From assembly GCA_903916135.1 (NCBI GenBank), contig CAIWVT010000297.1:1-9774 (forward strand): a stretch of DNA of 9,774 nt, written 5' to 3'. A program made the position numbers and the translations under genes. This DNA comes from an uncultured bacterium (GTDB lineage Bacteria > Bacteroidota > Bacteroidia > Bacteroidales > CAIWKO01). A model generated the notes under the pieces. That model searched no databases. It was given only the letters and a program-made list of their open reading frames with translations, and had not been told where the DNA came from. Of the stretch, positions 7,238-9,774 are shown piece after piece (the stretch's first letter is position 1; each line of letters starts with the position of its first letter).

Positions 7238-8398
7238 ATGAATCCTATGTTTGATTTTTCAGCATTACCTCCACATTTACAACGAAGCTTATCGGCTTCC
7301 TTGCAAAAAACCATCACGACTCCCACTATCATTTGCAGCCAAGACCAAATTGCTGCCAATCTTCATTCACTTCTTCAACAATTGGAATTTCCGGCTTCAG
7401 ATGTCTATTTTCCGGTTAAGGTAAACCATACGCCTGAAGTGATTGCTTGCTTGAATCAATTGGGCACTAATTTCGAAATTGCTTCTTTGGGCGAGCTTTC
7501 TATCTTAGAAACGTTGAAGATATCCGCTCAGCGCATCATCTTTTCTAATCCTATTAAGATTCCAAGTCACATCTGTGCAGCCTACCATTATGGCATCCGA
7601 GACTTTGCGTTCGACACCGAAACCGAATTGGAGAAAATAGCCATTCATGCGCCTCAATCATCAATATTTGCTCGATTGAGCATATCCAATTTGGGTGCCG
7701 AATGGGCTTTGAACGACAAATTTGGCATTCCTCAAACGGAGGTTGTGAGGCTGATGAAAAAAGCCAAAGAACTGAATCTAAATCCAAGCGGCATTGCCTT
7801 TCATGTTGGCTGGAATAATAAAAATCCGGAGACATATTCAAATGCTATTGGTATCGTTTCGGAACTATTGGAAGAATTGAGCCGAAATGATATCCATCTA
7901 AAGTTCCTTAATATCGGAGGCGGTTTCCCTGCCCATAATTGCGATTCTTATGTTTTGCTTGAAGCTATTGCCCATAAAATAAAACCACAACTTGATGCGC
8001 TACAAAAGCAATATGGCATTCGCATCATTGCCGAACCCGGGTCTTTTTTATTAGCCAATGCTGCCGCTATGGTCTGCAAGGTGGTGGAGGTTATTCAGCG
8101 GGAAAATAAAAGATGGATTTTTCTCGATAGTGGCATCTGTCAGGGGTTTCAATGGGTGATGAGTCAAATTTCTTATGCAGTAATTTATCCATATCACATT
8201 CCTAAGGAAACTTCATTTCAACATTATATAATTACGGGTCCCACTTGCGACAGCCATGATGTGTTTGCCGAAAATGTTCATTTACCCGATACCATCAAGT
8301 CAGGCAATTTCATGTTGGTTTTTCCTGCGGGGGCTTATATCAGTTCAGCGCAGCATTATAATGGGTTTGATTATCCTGAAACACTAGTGATTGGCTGA
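7238..8398 (+). CDS. PLP-dependent ornithine/basic amino acid decarboxylase, fold III
   Basis: 386 residues from the ATG at 7238, or 383 from the in-frame ATG at 7247, which leaves more room after the upstream hairpin and may be the true start. It belongs to the ornithine/DAP/arginine decarboxylase family with an alanine-racemase-type barrel. Lys61 in VYFPVKVNHTPEVI should bind PLP. Also visible are IASLGEL (81-87), HVGW (189-192), the phosphate-binding IGGGFPAH (226-233), IAEPGSF (264-270) and the catalytic ITGPTCDSHD (332-341), with Cys337 and Asp338. The C-terminal GAYISSAQHYNGF resembles the ornithine decarboxylase GAYT...FNGF segment. By likeness to ornithine decarboxylase it would make putrescine from ornithine; lysine is also possible, and diaminopimelate is less likely. 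I see no clear promoter of its own, so it may depend on read-through. Confidence 0.8.
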   Translation: MNPMFDFSALPPHLQRSLSASLQKTITTPTIICSQDQIAANLHSLLQQLEFPASDVYFPVKVNHTPEVIACLNQLGTNFEIASLGELSILETLKISAQRIIFSNPIKIPSHICAAYHYGIRDFAFDTETELEKIAIHAPQSSIFARLSISNLGAEWALNDKFGIPQTEVVRLMKKAKELNLNPSGIAFHVGWNNKNPETYSNAIGIVSELLEELSRNDIHLKFLNIGGGFPAHNCDSYVLLEAIAHKIKPQLDALQKQYGIRIIAEPGSFLLANAAAMVCKVVEVIQRENKRWIFLDSGICQGFQWVMSQISYAVIYPYHIPKETSFQHYIITGPTCDSHDVFAENVHLPDTIKSGNFMLVFPAGAYISSAQHYNGFDYPETLVIG

Positions 8399-8477
8399 GG
8401 TTTATTCCTTTGATAAAATACTGAAAAATGTTCTTTTGAATAGCCAATGAAACGATATTCTGTAAATGTTTAGGCAA

Positions 8478-8492
8478 AAATGTTTACATTTG
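8478..8492 (+). promoter_or_regulatory. aroK: Probable aroK promoter -7 box inside a palindrome
   Basis: TACATTTG at 8485-8492 fits TAnnTTTG and lies 18 bp before the ATG at 8510; a clear TTG -33 box is lacking. It overlaps the dyad AAATGTTTACATTT (8478-8491), in which AAATGT and ACATTT are exact reverse complements. The half AAATGTTTA also occurs at 8464-8472. The overlap suggests a repressor or activator site, but this is inference. Confidence 0.45.
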
Positions 8493-8509
8493 TATTTGCA
8501 ATTTTATAG

Positions 8510-9037
8510 ATGATGAAAATATTTCTAATAGGTTTTATGGGGTGTGGAAAAAGCAGCATAGGTGTTAGGCTATCTGCGAACTTGGGATTTGATTTTATAG
8601 ATACTGATAGCCTGCTTGAGGAACAGTTTGGAAAGAAGATTGCCGAAATTTTTGAAATGGAGGGCGAAGATGCTTTTCGCGTAGCGGAACAAAAGGTGTT
8701 GCAGGCTATTGTTGCACGGGATGATGATGTTGTGGTGGCATGTGGTGGCGGAATGCCATGTTTTTTTAATGCAATGGCGATGATGAATGTCGCAGGGATA
8801 ACTGTGTATTTAAAACTTACTGCGGAGATGCTTCTGAAACGCTTACGCGACGAAATGGCGCACCGTCCGCTTCTATCGCATCAAAAAGATTTGATGGGAT
8901 ATATAGCAAATATGCTGAACGAGCGCGAAACGTTTTATGGTTTAGCTTGGCATTGTATGGTGGTGGGCGAAAGTGATACGATTGCAGATGTTTGCACCAC
9001 AATTCAGGCGATGGTGGAGGACAGGCTACAAGGCTGA
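8510..9037 (+). CDS. aroK: Shikimate kinase
   Basis: 175 residues, the usual length. It phosphorylates shikimate to shikimate 3-phosphate with ATP, the fifth step of the chorismate pathway, in the cytosol. Visible are the Walker A loop GFMGCGKS (8-15); shikimate-binding Asp31 and Asp33 (DTD) and Arg57 in EDAFRVAE; the CGGGMP loop (78-83), whose glycines bind shikimate; the lid segment HRPLL (118-122) with Arg119; and Arg139 in NERETFY. Two ATG codons lie side by side (8510 and 8513), and the second would give the common Met-Lys start. It is preceded by 111 bp of intergenic DNA with a likely promoter, so it is probably transcribed separately from the decarboxylase. No terminator follows directly. 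The key residues are present. Confidence 0.95.
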   Translation: MMKIFLIGFMGCGKSSIGVRLSANLGFDFIDTDSLLEEQFGKKIAEIFEMEGEDAFRVAEQKVLQAIVARDDDVVVACGGGMPCFFNAMAMMNVAGITVYLKLTAEMLLKRLRDEMAHRPLLSHQKDLMGYIANMLNERETFYGLAWHCMVVGESDTIADVCTTIQAMVEDRLQG

Positions 9038-9487
9038 TTCTTGGTTAATACCTGAACCGGATTCGCAATTCAAGACAATTGTCCTAAGATTTACACAGAT
9101 TCATTTGTTTCTGAACATCCTGAATTTTTATGTAAAGATGAAAACCTTTTGTTTCGCAAAGCATAAAATCGTAACCTAATGGCATGTTGTTTTACTCCCC
9201 TACTGTGCTATAAAACTCATGTTTCTTGACTTGATAACAGCCTCTTCAACTTTTCTTAAACTAAAATGTTTAAGAAGCTTTTCTCATAGAAAAAGGCACA
9301 AATTGGAAGTTTCTATAAATGAAATTTATCATAAAAGTAAAACTTCTCCACAAATAATTATTGCGTCCAAAAACTTCTTATTCATCGAAAATATTTTTTT
9401 CTTTTGATAATCAGTGATATAAATTATTATAATATCAAATTCTTCCATTTGCTTGGACATATATAAAAAAAAACTACACAAATAATA
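9038..9487. other. Intergenic region without a convincing gene
   Basis: About 450 bases are strongly AT-rich, especially after 9230. They hold the palindrome GACAATTGTC (9074-9083), an inverted repeat at 9253-9276 and an AT-only imperfect dyad TGATAT...ATATCA at 9415-9437. Two short + strand ORFs (68 and 62 codons) have low-complexity translations without recognisable features and are not called as genes. The minus strand shows no long frame either. Confidence 0.6.
9253..9276. repeat. 9-bp inverted repeat, possible weak terminator
   Basis: TTCTTAAAC (9253-9261) pairs exactly with GTTTAAGAA (9268-9276) around the loop TAAAAT, followed by GCTTTTCTC. The stem is AT-rich and the T run short, and it lies 216 bp after aroK, so its role as a terminator is doubtful. 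Confidence 0.4.
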
Positions 9488-9516
9488 TTGTTGAATTCAA
9501 ATTTTACGTACTTTTG
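9488..9516 (+). promoter_or_regulatory. Bacteroidota-type promoter for tRNA-Leu
   Basis: TTG at 9488-9490 and TACTTTTG at 9509-9516 are spaced by 18 bp and match the phylum's -33 and -7 consensus. The tRNA begins at 9527, so the 5' leader would be only a few bases. Confidence 0.8.
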
Positions 9517-9526
9517 TAGCCGAAAA

Positions 9527-9613
9527 GCCCAGGTGGTGAAATTGGCAGACACGCTACTTTGAGGGGGTAGTGTCCTTACGGACGTGCAAGTTCAAGTCTT
9601 GTTCTGGGCACCA
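9527..9613 (+). tRNA. tRNA-Leu, anticodon GAG
   Basis: 87 nt including an encoded CCA. The acceptor GCCCAGG (9527-9533) pairs with TCTGGGC (9603-9609) with one G-U pair; the discriminator is A, as expected for Leu. The anticodon stem is CTACT/GGTAG with loop TTGAGGG, giving anticodon GAG for CUC and CUU codons. The long variable arm GTCC-TTAC-GGAC is typical of a class II tRNA. The T arm is GCAAG/CTTGT with loop TTCAAGT. The two final stem pairs next to loops are G-U, but all arms form. Confidence 0.95.
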
Positions 9614-9620
9614 AAAGACA

Positions 9621-9774
9621 GTTAGCAGTTAACAGTTAACAGTAAGCAGTTAACAGTAAGCAGTTAACAGTAAGCAGTTAACAGTTAACAGTTAACAGTT
9701 AACAGTTAACAGTTAGCAGTTAGCAGTTAGCAGTTAGCAGTTAGCAGTTAGCAGTTAGCAGTTAGCAGTTAGCA
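9621..9774. repeat. Heptanucleotide tandem array, GTTARCA
   Basis: 22 complete 7-bp units without any indel, starting 7 bases after the tRNA CCA end and running off the window. By my count 10 are GTTAGCA, 9 GTTAACA and 3 GTAAGCA. The types are not mixed at random: GTAAGCA alternates with GTTAACA at 9642-9683, then five GTTAACA in a row, then nine GTTAGCA in a row to the end. This points to growth by slippage or unequal exchange of blocks. Every frame on both strands meets a stop within a few units, so it does not code for protein. Confidence 0.97.

Noticed and set aside
8973..9407. Two short + strand ORFs (8973-9179 and 9219-9407)
   Set aside because: The first overlaps aroK in another frame. 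Both give low-complexity translations without domain, signal or convincing start site.
9621..9774. Repeat-containing coding region
   Set aside because: A 7-bp unit cycles through all frames and creates stop codons at short intervals on both strands.

Overview
The window is most likely from a member of the Bacteroidota. Two promoters carry the -33/-7 signature of that phylum (TTG, 18-19 bp, TAnnTTTG): one before the gene at 331 and one before the tRNA. Two further starts have a good -7 box only. Shine-Dalgarno sequences are mostly absent, DNA is AT-rich between genes, and all eight protein genes read on the + strand. Nothing in the window looks like a phage, transposon, CRISPR array or toxin system. 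It reads as chromosomal housekeeping DNA bounded by tandem repeats at both ends.

Layout. Bases 1-191 are a tandem array of 43-bp units, each opening with a dyad. A promoter then drives an unrecognised cytosolic-looking protein (331-1284) that ends in a carboxypeptidase-regulatory-like beta domain and is followed by a hairpin terminator. Next come an isocitrate dehydrogenase-type decarboxylating dehydrogenase (1502-2692) and a long inverted repeat. A two-gene envelope pair follows: a secreted phosphodiester-glycosidase-like protein (2791-3669) and a membrane-anchored, lytic-transglycosylase-like protein (3681-4790). After these are a variant HD-domain protein (4827-5372) and an aconitase-superfamily enzyme with large and small domains fused in one chain (5399-7204). 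A perfect 11-bp hairpin separates the latter from a PLP-dependent ornithine-decarboxylase-like enzyme (7238-8398). Shikimate kinase (8510-9037) has its own intergenic region with a likely -7 box. About 490 bp without a convincing gene precede tRNA-Leu(GAG) at 9527-9613, and a heptanucleotide repeat array starts 7 bp after its CCA end and runs off the window.

How the genes fit together. The aconitase-type enzyme and the dehydrogenase would carry out consecutive steps (citrate to isocitrate to 2-oxoglutarate), supplying 2-oxoglutarate and glutamate; the decarboxylase and shikimate kinase are further amino-acid and polyamine functions. This pairing is an inference: the aconitase-type enzyme is built like isopropylmalate isomerase or homoaconitase, and its substrate cannot be fixed from sequence alone. 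The most interesting points are the repeat arrays at both ends, the HD protein that lacks the His of its HD doublet beside a fused aconitase-like enzyme, and the hairpin that ends 2 bases before the annotated decarboxylase start.
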